A stretch of DNA of 64,000 nt from a virus. The stretch covers positions 87,932 through 151,931 of IMG/VR virus record IMGVR_UViG_3300030090_007211. One strand, given 5' to 3'. Positions 57,207-64,000 of the stretch are shown piece by piece. Under the pieces are notes generated by a model that was given only the letters and a program-made list of their open reading frames with translations, did not search any database and was not told the origin of the DNA. Position 1 is the first letter of the stretch. Each line of letters opens with the position of its first letter. The translations under genes were made by a program, and so were the position numbers.

Positions 57207-59381
57207 TCAATCACCAAATCTGTCAGGATCCATTGGATCTAACTCGTCTTCTATTTCTAAATTTTCTGTATCTTCATTAGTGAGATAATGTCCCAGAGGT
57301 CTAGGTGGTTCTAACTCATTGAATCGTGTTGCCAGTTCCCTTAATGCGATTAAATCCCCAATAGTTTCTGGGCGCTCTGTCACTAATTCTTCACCAATTA
57401 TATTTCCTTGACGACCATAAATATTTCTTAATCTTGTTTCCTCTATTTCAGGTGGAACTTCAGTTATCTCATCATCAATAACGTGCTCGATAAAATCGTT
57501 TCCTATATCCATTCCTTCCCTATCAAAGATATAACCAAATTCATTATCAACAGGAACTGCTTCCAACCCGTAAGTTATTTCATTATTTTTAGTAGATAAA
57601 TCTTGAGTAGTTGCTAATAAGGCATTATTTAAAACCATCATATCTTCATAATTTTTTAGTCTAGATTGGTACACCATTTTCAATAAGTTAGTATTGAGAT
57701 GGGTTATTAAGAGTTGGGAAATAACCGTATGATACAAACTAGGTTTTTTATTACACGTAGATAATAATTGTTGTATCCCATAACTTAAACCATTTTTTTC
57801 TACAAAAATTTCAAATGCAGAAGTGCTGTTAATAGTTTTAATAATAAAAACTTTTACCTTACCTTCTTTAATTTTATCTGCATAACCTTGACCTTCATTA
57901 TTTAAACAATTTTTTAATTTTTGTCCTGACCATTGTAACTGACACTCACTGATTATTTCCTTTATTTCTACATTGTCAGGTAACTCTAATCCACTTATAT
58001 CTTGAGGTTGGATTAAAGGTTTATCCATTTCTTTCTTTTTAGCTTCTACCCATTTCATCATATTCTTATGGGTAGGTAAAATAGAAGAATTAGACTCCTC
58101 TAGTGCCTGTGTTAAAATATTTAAAATAAAAAACCCTTCCTTCTTAATTATTCTCTCAATATCATTAACAAAGGTAAGGGTTTGTTGTAGATTCATTTCA
58201 TACTTACCAATAAATCTAGTTATAATAGGATTTTTCCTTATAACCTCATCAATATTATTAACATGTTCTAGAGTAAAATCACAATTATAGAAATTGGGGT
58301 TTACTAATGCCAATAATTTGGTATATGAACCATTTTCTATAATTAATTTCGCCTTATTTATTTGAGTCTTTTTCATTTTCCCCCTAATTAAATTATATGC
58401 ACTCATAAATGTGAGGGGATTAGGTACAGTACCTTTTAATATATCACTCATGGATAAATTTCTCTCACTATATTTGGTAGGAGTTAATGTCCATAATCTA
58501 TCATTTAGATTCGCCCATCTTTCTAATACACCTTGTGGGGGTGTACGATGAGGATCTAACCAATTAACTGCATGATCTTTATCTAATTTTTTATTATGCT
58601 GTTTTGTTCTATATTGATACCTTGCATCCCATACCCTTCTTTTATGGTCAAAAAATTTAATCATTCGGAAATAATGTTTTAGTTCACCATAATACCGAAT
58701 ATACATATCTTTATACTTATCCGTAAAATAAAATCCGAATTGAGACCTATCTAAATGTATAATATTATCACTCAATAATGGTTGTGATAATAATTCCATA
58801 CATGCTTCTACATTACAATAACAATTAAGTTCCTTTTTCTTTTTAAATAATCGTATGGCGGTATGGGCAGGAGTATAAACTGAAGTAACATCCAACTGTT
58901 TAGTTTCCAAAAATTCTTCAAACTCTGTAGTATAATAAAGTGTATTAGTTGATAGGTCGATTCCCACCTGACAACAATTAAGGTCAAACCCTTTTAAAAT
59001 ATAAGTAGGGTTAGATGCTCTATTTCTATTATCTATGGCAGAAATATCAATAATATTATAAAACCCCTCATATCTTACACCAGTAATTCTATAGGTAGTA
59101 TCTCGTTGGTAACCTATTGTACCCCCATAATAACCATCTTCTACAATTAGACTGTCTGAACGTAAAGGTGCACTACTGGATCGTGTCGGACCATCTGGGT
59201 CTTCCTCGATGTAAATATCTAAATCATTAATGGGATACTCTATGTCCCCATATTTCATCCCTAATAAAGTATTAGCAACTGCCCCACCTGCCAAAAACCC
59301 TTCTTTTGGAATGGGGGCAATCTCATTTAATCTACGTAAAATTTGTTCAACAATATTAGACTCTTTTAAAATATTTTCCAT
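57207..59381 (-). CDS. Nucleotidyltransferase-like plus PcfJ-like fusion (724 aa)
   Basis: N-terminus: leader MENILKESNIVEQIL (L-K-E at 5-7), then a nucleotidyltransferase fold with GG at 32-33 (FLAGGAVAN) and Asp53 and Asp55 (INDLDIYIEE), and a possible third carboxylate near 150 (GFDLN). About residues 480-560 resemble PcfJ (SGQKLKNCLNNEGQGYADKI, VKVFIIKTINSTSAFEIF). The last 100 residues are acidic and basic mixed. PcfJ-like domains are common in mobile elements. The enzyme substrate (RNA tailing, nucleotide transfer) is unknown. Confidence 0.72.
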   Translation of the reverse strand: MENILKESNIVEQILRRLNEIAPIPKEGFLAGGAVANTLLGMKYGDIEYPINDLDIYIEEDPDGPTRSSSAPLRSDSLIVEDGYYGGTIGYQRDTTYRITGVRYEGFYNIIDISAIDNRNRASNPTYILKGFDLNCCQVGIDLSTNTLYYTTEFEEFLETKQLDVTSVYTPAHTAIRLFKKKKELNCYCNVEACMELLSQPLLSDNIIHLDRSQFGFYFTDKYKDMYIRYYGELKHYFRMIKFFDHKRRVWDARYQYRTKQHNKKLDKDHAVNWLDPHRTPPQGVLERWANLNDRLWTLTPTKYSERNLSMSDILKGTVPNPLTFMSAYNLIRGKMKKTQINKAKLIIENGSYTKLLALVNPNFYNCDFTLEHVNNIDEVIRKNPIITRFIGKYEMNLQQTLTFVNDIERIIKKEGFFILNILTQALEESNSSILPTHKNMMKWVEAKKKEMDKPLIQPQDISGLELPDNVEIKEIISECQLQWSGQKLKNCLNNEGQGYADKIKEGKVKVFIIKTINSTSAFEIFVEKNGLSYGIQQLLSTCNKKPSLYHTVISQLLITHLNTNLLKMVYQSRLKNYEDMMVLNNALLATTQDLSTKNNEITYGLEAVPVDNEFGYIFDREGMDIGNDFIEHVIDDEITEVPPEIEETRLRNIYGRQGNIIGEELVTERPETIGDLIALRELATRFNELEPPRPLGHYLTNEDTENLEIEDELDPMDPDRFGD

Positions 59382-59399
59382 CTAAATAGATTTATGGTG

Positions 59400-59585
59400 T
59401 TATACAATAGTTTTCCCTAAAAAAAGTGGCCCCTCATCTTTATGTTTTAAAATTTGGAAGTGGTTACCCTTATCTTTAATAGTTAAAGTCTTCCCATAAA
59501 AAGATTTATAATTTTTATAAACATATTCGGTTACTTTTTTTGCCACCTCTGGCGACACTTCTTCTTCTTTAGTTACTTTAGTCAT
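59400..59585 (-). CDS. Hypothetical protein (61 aa)
   Basis: Soluble, mixed charge; helical start (EEEVSPEVAKKVTEYVYKNY) and beta end (KTLTIKDKGNHFQILKHKD). Overlaps the next gene's stop by 8 bases. No family recognised. Confidence 0.5.
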   Translation of the reverse strand: MTKVTKEEEVSPEVAKKVTEYVYKNYKSFYGKTLTIKDKGNHFQILKHKDEGPLFLGKTIV

Positions 59586-59748
59586 TGTTTTCTTTTTTAT
59601 TTTTGTTATAAAGTATATATGCAGGTACCGTAATACCCACTATTATAAGAATGTATTTAATAAATGGGAATATTTCAATTAGTGCGAATAAACTAAATAC
59701 CACTAATATTACCCATAATCCTATTTTAAATATTTTATCTTGATCCAT
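59578..59748 (-). CDS. Small membrane protein (56 aa)
   Basis: Read directly: ATG at 59746-59748, TAA at 59578-59580. Two hydrophobic segments (LWVILVVFSLFALIEIF, YILIIVGITVPAYILY) with a charged tail NKNKKENND. Its start overlaps the peptidase gene's stop by one base. Function unknown. Confidence 0.5.
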   Translation of the reverse strand: MDQDKIFKIGLWVILVVFSLFALIEIFPFIKYILIIVGITVPAYILYNKNKKENND

Positions 59749-60722
59749 TAATCAAATTTCAACATGTCTTTCATGTAAAGTAAATCACCAACTTGATAGA
59801 TGATTTCTTCTTTACTATACCCTTGTTCTTGTAAAGAAATAATTGATTCTACTATTTCTTTAGCGTCACTTTCATAATCATCCTCAAATCCATCAATATC
59901 TAAAATATTAGGTATTGGTGTGTTATCAACTTCCTCTTCAAAATGAATATACTTCTCATTTCTCAAAAAGAGAATAAGATTATAACCCATTTTTAAAGAT
60001 TTTTCTACTTCATCTACTACCACATATTCTCTATCACTATGTTGTTGATAATATCCACACCCTAAATTAAGACAATTAAAATCGAATTTTTGTGCTAATT
60101 GATTAACATCAGTAAAGGGATCATTACTAAATTTTTTATATCCTCCTTCTGCCAAAATAGGGGTAATTTTTTGTTTAAACCCTTCATCTAAAATTTTAAC
60201 ACCTGAACAAACTTCCGTAATCCAATCTGCACTAGGCGCATCAAATTGGATAGCATACCCTACATTATTAAAAAATTCTCTTTCTGCCACCCTAGAACCT
60301 AACATACCAATCTCTTCCTCAACAAAAAATGCCCCTTTTAAGACATCTAACTCTTCAAACAAAGAAAGACATACAAATACTCCACATTTATCATCCCCAC
60401 CAATACCAGTCTGTTGTCCAGTAATTGGGTGATAAGCTTTTAATTTACCTTCTTCATCTTCTACAATTGCTAATCTTTCATTATTTTCAATTAATTGATG
60501 GTGGTGACGATGAACAGTGTCAATATGTGAAACTACACAAGGGTAAAATTCCCCAGTAGTCATTTTTTCTTCTCCTTTTATTAAGTAAACGTTTCCTTTT
60601 ATATCTACTTTACTTTCTATCCCATTATCTGCGGCGAACTTTAAAATAAAATCCCTCATTAATACTTCATTAGTAGAATAAGTAGGGACTGACAATACTT
60701 CTTTTAAAAACTTTTTATCCAT
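59748..60722 (-). CDS. M20/M42-type zinc aminopeptidase-like
   Basis: 324 residues from the ATG at 60720-60722. Metal-ligand motifs of peptidase T/M20/M42: HIDTV near 66, GGDDKCGV near 110, EEEIGMLGS near 136, a later Asp (QFDAPS) and His in YYQQHSDREYV. Cytosolic, no signal peptide. It should trim small peptides or N-termini with two metal ions. Such a general peptidase is odd in a phage and may recycle amino acids. Confidence 0.78.
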   Translation of the reverse strand: MDKKFLKEVLSVPTYSTNEVLMRDFILKFAADNGIESKVDIKGNVYLIKGEEKMTTGEFYPCVVSHIDTVHRHHHQLIENNERLAIVEDEEGKLKAYHPITGQQTGIGGDDKCGVFVCLSLFEELDVLKGAFFVEEEIGMLGSRVAEREFFNNVGYAIQFDAPSADWITEVCSGVKILDEGFKQKITPILAEGGYKKFSNDPFTDVNQLAQKFDFNCLNLGCGYYQQHSDREYVVVDEVEKSLKMGYNLILFLRNEKYIHFEEEVDNTPIPNILDIDGFEDDYESDAKEIVESIISLQEQGYSKEEIIYQVGDLLYMKDMLKFD

Positions 60723-60868
60723 TTTATTAAATATTATAAACAAATATACAAAAAAATATTTTAATATCCAAACAATATTATTACTTTTTTATTACTATTA
60801 TTCTTTACAAAAAGGGTTTGAATAAGTATTTATTAACAAAGATAACAAATAAATAAAGATATTATATT

Positions 60869-60973
60869 ATGGGATGTGGATGTAAAAAGAAAAAAGCTGC
60901 GAAACCAAAAACTACTACAACTACTAAAAGTACACCAACTAAACCAGTAACACCAAAACCTAAATCTAAGTAA
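60869..60973 (+). CDS. Tiny Cys/Lys/Thr-rich protein (34 aa)
   Basis: Read directly: ATG 60869-60871, TAA 60971-60973. Begins MGCGCKKKKAAKP, then Thr-rich repeats (KTTTTTKSTPTKP) and a Lys/Pro end. MGCGCK-type tiny proteins occur in phages of Bacteroidota as I recall. It meets the minus-strand gene 60975 with a one-base gap. Metal binding through the two Cys is possible. Confidence 0.5.
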   Translation: MGCGCKKKKAAKPKTTTTTKSTPTKPVTPKPKSK

Positions 60974-60974
60974 A

Positions 60975-61442
60975 TTAGGTTAACTGATTGGCGGGTCCTC
61001 GTGCAGGACTTACTGACCATGGAGAATTATCTAAAGTATTATCCGGACCTCTTTGAGGGCTTACTGACCATGGGGAATTATCTAAAGTATTCGCCGGTCC
61101 CCTAGTGGGTGAAACTAAATCATCCCATTTGGTGTAACTACCTGTGGAGGCGCTTTCTCCACCACCTTCTTCTTGTTCCTCAATAGGTTCTTCTTCTTCT
61201 AAACCAATACCATATTCATTTACTACAAACCCCGAGTCTTGCTCTTTATCATAATAACCTAAATAAACCCCATAATGATCATATACTATTACTTCATATT
61301 CATTACTACTAAAATTTAAATCATTAGGTGAGTCTACCCAACTTAGAATATGAGTATACCATTCTTTAGGGTCATTAATTATTTCCCCGAACTCTCTCAG
61401 TAACACTTTTTTGTATTGGGACTCTGTAAGTTTAATTTTCAT
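60975..61442 (-). CDS. LTESQ-leader protein with C-terminal RGP repeats (155 aa)
   Basis: Leader MKIKLTESQYKKVLLREFG (L-T-E at 5-7), then an acidic middle, an E-rich spacer (LEEEEPIEEQEEGGG), and three copies of a 17-residue repeat: RGPANTLDNSPWSVSPQ, RGPDNTLDNSPWSVSPA, RGPANQLT. The repeats are encoded by nearly identical 51-base units. Possible receptor or packaging peptide. Belongs to the LTESQ group. Confidence 0.6.
   Translation of the reverse strand: MKIKLTESQYKKVLLREFGEIINDPKEWYTHILSWVDSPNDLNFSSNEYEVIVYDHYGVYLGYYDKEQDSGFVVNEYGIGLEEEEPIEEQEEGGGESASTGSYTKWDDLVSPTRGPANTLDNSPWSVSPQRGPDNTLDNSPWSVSPARGPANQLT
61001..61110 (-). repeat. 51-bp tandem repeat inside the 60975-61442 gene
   Basis: The 31-base segments starting with TTACTGACCATGG at 61010-61040 and 61061-61091 differ at one position and recur with a 51-base period, in frame, encoding 17-residue RGPxN.LDNSPWSVSP units. 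Copy number could vary between isolates by slippage. Confidence 0.75.
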
Positions 61443-61444
61443 TT

Positions 61445-62098
61445 CTATCCTATATTACTTAATAACTTCTGAAAATTATACCTTGATAAATCAAAGTCAT
61501 TATCCTCATCATTTTTATATGGTAGAACCTCATACTGATTGTCTTCATCATAAAAATCATCTTTAACCATTTCTTTTTGGGGATTGATTTCCTCTATGTC
61601 ATCCAAATCAAATACATTTTCTATAGTTTTAAAGTTTAAATCCATTTCTCCTACTACAAAATCTTCTACATCACCAATTCTAATATTCTTTAATGCTTCT
61701 TGTGGGGTTTTCCCCATTACGTATATATTGGCATCAGGATATCCTCTACCAACTATTTCAATAGTTGTAGGTACAGAGGTAGGTATTTTCCATACCCCCA
61801 TATACTCTAAAGGTTTACCTATTAACTCCTTCAAATCATGTTGTGAGTGGAAATCTACCATTATTTTAAAATTATGTGCCAAAATGATTGCCTCCTCTTG
61901 GGTTAACACTAAATCCTCCATTATATAGTCAACAATGTTATAATTCATTTTTAACTCTCCGTTTTGTATTTTATCTCTAATTTTTTCAAATACCTTTACC
62001 ATGAACGGATTTACTGTCTTACTCACTCTTCCCCAGTTCTCACCAGTGTCCTCAGTTAATAATCTATTATATTGGCTTTCTGTTAATTTAATTTTCAT
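61445..62098 (-). CDS. LTESQ-leader protein (217 aa)
   Basis: Leader MKIKLTESQYNRLLTEDTG. Paralog of the next gene (62100-62708): both share a helical part (FMVKVFEKIRDK against FIIKCFNFIRKR) and ELIGKPLEYMGVWKI against EFLGEPLEFYGEFEF. Acidic, no known domain. Probably made in the same transcript as 60975 and 62100. Inferred virion protein. Confidence 0.6.
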   Translation of the reverse strand: MKIKLTESQYNRLLTEDTGENWGRVSKTVNPFMVKVFEKIRDKIQNGELKMNYNIVDYIMEDLVLTQEEAIILAHNFKIMVDFHSQHDLKELIGKPLEYMGVWKIPTSVPTTIEIVGRGYPDANIYVMGKTPQEALKNIRIGDVEDFVVGEMDLNFKTIENVFDLDDIEEINPQKEMVKDDFYDEDNQYEVLPYKNDEDNDFDLSRYNFQKLLSNIG

Positions 62099-62099
62099 T

Positions 62100-62708
62100 T
62101 TAATTATTTACTAAATTTACATCATGAACAATATCCTCCCAATCCTGATCATAGATTCTATCAGAAATGTAATCATCTATATAACCTTCATCTATCTCCC
62201 ATTGAATATCCATCACCTCATACTCTACATATTGTCTATCGTCTACATCATAATCATAATAATCACCATTTTCTAATTGAGTTAAAAACTCTTCTTGATC
62301 AGTAGCATATCCCGTATACGTACCCATTTGGTATCCACTTAAAAACCCCCTCAGCGGAATATCTTGATTAAATTCAAACTCCCCATAAAACTCTAATGGC
62401 TCACCTAAAAATTCACTAAAGTCTCCTTCATAATTTTCAGGATTTATTTTTAAAAAATAGTTATAACAGATAACTAAAGATACTGCGTTTGGTATTGCTA
62501 AATCTTGTGCTACCTTTTTTGATATCATAGGTATATCCCTTAATTCTTTAAAATTAGGATATCGTTTTCTTATAAAATTAAAACATTTTATAATAAACTT
62601 ATCAACCTTATTACCTATCTCTTTAAAGTTAACAGTACCATCAAGAAAATCTTTATCATTTTCTTTTAATAATCTATTATATTGGCTCTCCAGTAATTTG
62701 ATCCTCAT
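62100..62708 (-). CDS. LLESQ-leader protein (202 aa), paralog of 61445
   Basis: The ATG at 62706-62708 gives MRIKLLESQYNRLLKEN, matching the leaders of its neighbours (L-L-E at 5-7), so it is preferred over the open frame that continues 69 bases upstream. Acidic, helical. Its paralogous relation to 61445 shows in GEPLEFYGEFEF and in the conserved helices. Function unknown. Confidence 0.6.
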   Translation of the reverse strand: MRIKLLESQYNRLLKENDKDFLDGTVNFKEIGNKVDKFIIKCFNFIRKRYPNFKELRDIPMISKKVAQDLAIPNAVSLVICYNYFLKINPENYEGDFSEFLGEPLEFYGEFEFNQDIPLRGFLSGYQMGTYTGYATDQEEFLTQLENGDYYDYDVDDRQYVEYEVMDIQWEIDEGYIDDYISDRIYDQDWEDIVHDVNLVNN

Positions 62709-63120
62709 AGTCTTCTTCAGTTTCATTATCACCATCTTCTTTTTTAAGAGTTTCTCCAATAATATAGGAACCAACAAATGGTGTTAATGCCGCAAAATAT
62801 GCACTCATACCCATTAAATCGGCTTTATTTATTATTGTAAAAATTCCTATTAATAACCATAACCCTACTGTTACATAAATAACAATTTCTCTTTTACTAG
62901 ATTTACCTGGTCGAAATATAGATGCATCATTACTTTGTCTAACTGATTCACCATACATATATGCCCCAGCAAAACCTGTTAATGAAATAAAATAAGCCGC
63001 CAATTCAGTAAAATCAGTTTCATGGTAAGTACCTAAAATACCAATTCCTACCCAAATTAAAATTATAATATATGTTAAACATTCTCGTTTAGAATCACAA
63101 CATCTTCTTAAAAAATTCAT
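62677..63120 (-). CDS. Duplicated two-span membrane protein (147 aa)
   Basis: The ATG at 63118-63120 (MNFLRRCCDSKREC) is preferred over an upstream one. Four hydrophobic segments in two similar halves: (IIILIWVGIGILGTYH, AAYFISLTGFAGAYMYGES) and (VIYVTVGLWLLIGIFTI, SAYFAALTPFVGSYIIGETL). The repeated AYFxxLTxFxGxYxxGE points to internal duplication. It may be a holin-like or channel protein. It overlaps 62100 by 32 bases. Confidence 0.6.
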   Translation of the reverse strand: MNFLRRCCDSKRECLTYIIILIWVGIGILGTYHETDFTELAAYFISLTGFAGAYMYGESVRQSNDASIFRPGKSSKREIVIYVTVGLWLLIGIFTIINKADLMGMSAYFAALTPFVGSYIIGETLKKEDGDNETEEDYEDQITGEPI

Positions 63121-63153
63121 AATGTTTTTTTTTAATAAATATCTATGGGGCAT

Positions 63154-63180
63154 AAAAAAACCCACCTACTTGGTGGGTTT
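63154..63180 (-). terminator. Intrinsic terminator
   Basis: AACCCACC-type arms: CCCACC (63161-63166) and GGTGGG (63172-63177), extended by A and T runs on both sides; on the minus strand it reads AAACCCACC, AAGTA, GGTGGGTTTTTTT. It lies after the small membrane gene 63199-63357 and before the unit beginning 63120. Confidence 0.82.
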
Positions 63181-63198
63181 AATTTTAAAGGGTTGGTA

Positions 63199-63357
63199 TT
63201 AAGCGCTTTTAAATGCTAATAAGAATTCTCTTACACCAACACCAATAGCAATACCTGCATATAATACACTTCCATTAATAAATAATGCAGTTGCAATTGC
63301 ACCACATAGGCCAGCTCTAAATAAACTGTTATTTACTATTTTACTAATTGTTTCCAT
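63199..63357 (-). CDS. Small membrane protein (52 aa), possible holin-like
   Basis: Read directly: ATG at 63355-63357, TAA at 63199-63201. Two hydrophobic segments (RAGLCGAIATALFING, VLYAGIAIGVGVREFLL). The organisation, small hydrophobic gene followed at once by a strong terminator, is the same as for the holin candidate at 28179. Box TATATTTATA at 63390-63399. Confidence 0.5.
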   Translation of the reverse strand: METISKIVNNSLFRAGLCGAIATALFINGSVLYAGIAIGVGVREFLLAFKSA

Positions 63358-63389
63358 ATTTTAATATTAATTATATGTTATTTTCAACA

Positions 63390-63399
63390 TATAAATATA
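63390..63399 (-). promoter_or_regulatory. TATATTTATA box before small membrane gene
   Basis: Exact match, 32 bases before the ATG of 63199-63357, which ends in its own terminator, so a one-gene transcript. Confidence 0.4.
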
Positions 63400-63424
63400 T
63401 AAAATATATAATGAAAGTAAATAA

Positions 63425-64000
63425 TTATATAACTTCGGTTGTGGTTGAGGATAACTCATTAATACATTTACTTCGAAGAGTAGACCTTGTTTCATATATT
63501 AATTCATAAAATTCTTCCATTGCATTATCATATACGTCATAATCGGTTTCCCCTTCTTCATTAATATAATTCTCTTCATCTGGATACTCAAAATCATCTT
63601 CATCTTGTTGATGGAATCCGTTTTTATTAATTGCAAATGCACCTACAGGTGAATAACTTTCATCTTCATAGTCACCATTTATATTACATTCGGGATCAAT
63701 TTTACTACATACTTCAAAAAGATGTTTAACAAAGTGTTCAGGATAATACCAAGCAGAAGTGGTAGATATTTCTGCTTCTTCCCCATCTACCCAGAAATCA
63801 TCATGATAACACCATTTAGCACCTACATTTTCCCCAAACCACGATATATTATTTTCCATATCATCATAAAATGCCCCAATTAAGGCGAGATAGTTATCTT
63901 CTTTATTTCTTTCTTCAGTTAATTTTCTTTTTTCTTCTAAAAATTTCATTAATTTTTCATTACCTTCTATGGTAATATTTGTCATTACATGATTTGCCAT
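63425..64000 (-). CDS. Api92/YubB-like protein
   Basis: 191 residues beginning with MANHVMTNITIEG and later SWFGENVGAKWCYHDDFWVD; this resembles the YubB/Api92-like (DUF1281-type) phage and plasmid proteins of ferredoxin-like fold. The ATG is at the very edge of the window, so an extension upstream cannot be excluded, though MANHV is the usual start. Acidic, soluble. Function unknown. Confidence 0.7.
   Translation of the reverse strand: MANHVMTNITIEGNEKLMKFLEEKRKLTEERNKEDNYLALIGAFYDDMENNISWFGENVGAKWCYHDDFWVDGEEAEISTTSAWYYPEHFVKHLFEVCSKIDPECNINGDYEDESYSPVGAFAINKNGFHQQDEDDFEYPDEENYINEEGETDYDVYDNAMEEFYELIYETRSTLRSKCINELSSTTTEVI

Noticed and set aside
1-64000. tRNA, rRNA, CRISPR array, insertion sequence
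   Set aside because: No gap is long enough for rRNA, no tRNA-like cloverleaf with a GGTTCRANNC arm was noticed by eye, and there are no regularly spaced direct repeats or transposase motifs. A tRNAscan-type run would be decisive for tRNAs.
1-64000. Window as host chromosome
   Set aside because: Secreted T9SS proteins and housekeeping genes are host-like, but the density of tiny overlapping genes, DUF932, DUF3310, a holin candidate and the lack of any host operon argue for a phage. It stays an inference because no structural phage gene is seen.

Overview
The window looks like part of a large tailed-phage genome whose host is a Bacteroidota (Flavobacteriia-like) bacterium. For a phage: the DNA is very AT-rich and packed with about 120 mostly small genes, start and stop codons often overlap (ATGA, TAATG), and there are typical phage families (DUF932, DUF3310, a Pam3-gp28-like holin, HNH nuclease, DNA methyltransferase, deoxynucleoside kinase, phage bS21). 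For a Bacteroidota host: three exported proteins carry a C-terminal type IX secretion (T9SS) sorting domain, many signal peptides end in AQ, SQ or GQ, Shine-Dalgarno sequences are generally absent, and the sigma factor is of ECF type. No terminase, portal, capsid or polymerase gene lies in the window, so the phage call is inference, and a large plasmid-like element is the main alternative.

Layout. Most genes are on the minus strand, broken by short plus-strand islands at 17148-20130, 21235-23048, 32665-33848, 36150-37961, 45682-46011, 55722-56418 and 60869-60973. Region 1-10 kb: ECF sigma factor, DNA methyltransferase, GH16-like glycosidase, C26 amidotransferase-like hydrolase, a miniature CorA-like membrane protein, many small proteins. 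Region 10-17 kb: LOG-family phosphoribohydrolase, DUF5522, YqeY, DUF2061, A-type Fe-S carrier, an ATP-grasp/QueC-like fusion, a J-domain protein and methionine aminopeptidase. Region 17-23 kb: a 694-residue repeat protein with a small relative, a ParB/Srx-like protein and an exported metallopeptidase. Region 23-32 kb: a candidate ADP-ribosyltransferase, an exported M43 metalloprotease, MarC, dNK, holin, PrsW, Smr and phasin-like proteins. Region 32-46 kb: UVR-motif protein, DUF932, a HAD (Swiss Army Knife type) fusion, PAS protein, DUF3310, a run of four large acidic proteins with similar N-terminal leaders, and a 2H phosphoesterase. Region 46-53 kb: two giant T9SS surface proteins. Region 53-64 kb: two more leader-bearing acidic proteins, bS21 plus ferritin, HNH, nucleotidyltransferase-PcfJ fusion, M20/M42-type peptidase, three LTESQ/LLESQ-leader proteins and small membrane proteins.

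Two genome-wide patterns stand out. (1) At least ten otherwise different proteins begin with a 7-10 residue leader ending in [L/I]-x-E, the cleavage rule of the T4 prohead protease; this suggests capsid-targeting peptides and hence a set of internal, possibly injected, virion proteins, including an ADP-ribosyltransferase-like protein (as T4 Alt is). (2) A TATATTTATA box occurs a short distance upstream of many transcription-unit heads on both strands, always in the same orientation to the gene, and is a candidate phage promoter. With small ORFs included no gap exceeds 300 bases; the longest are about 160 bases (53175-53337, with nested palindromes) and 150 bases (49607-49756, with a terminator).
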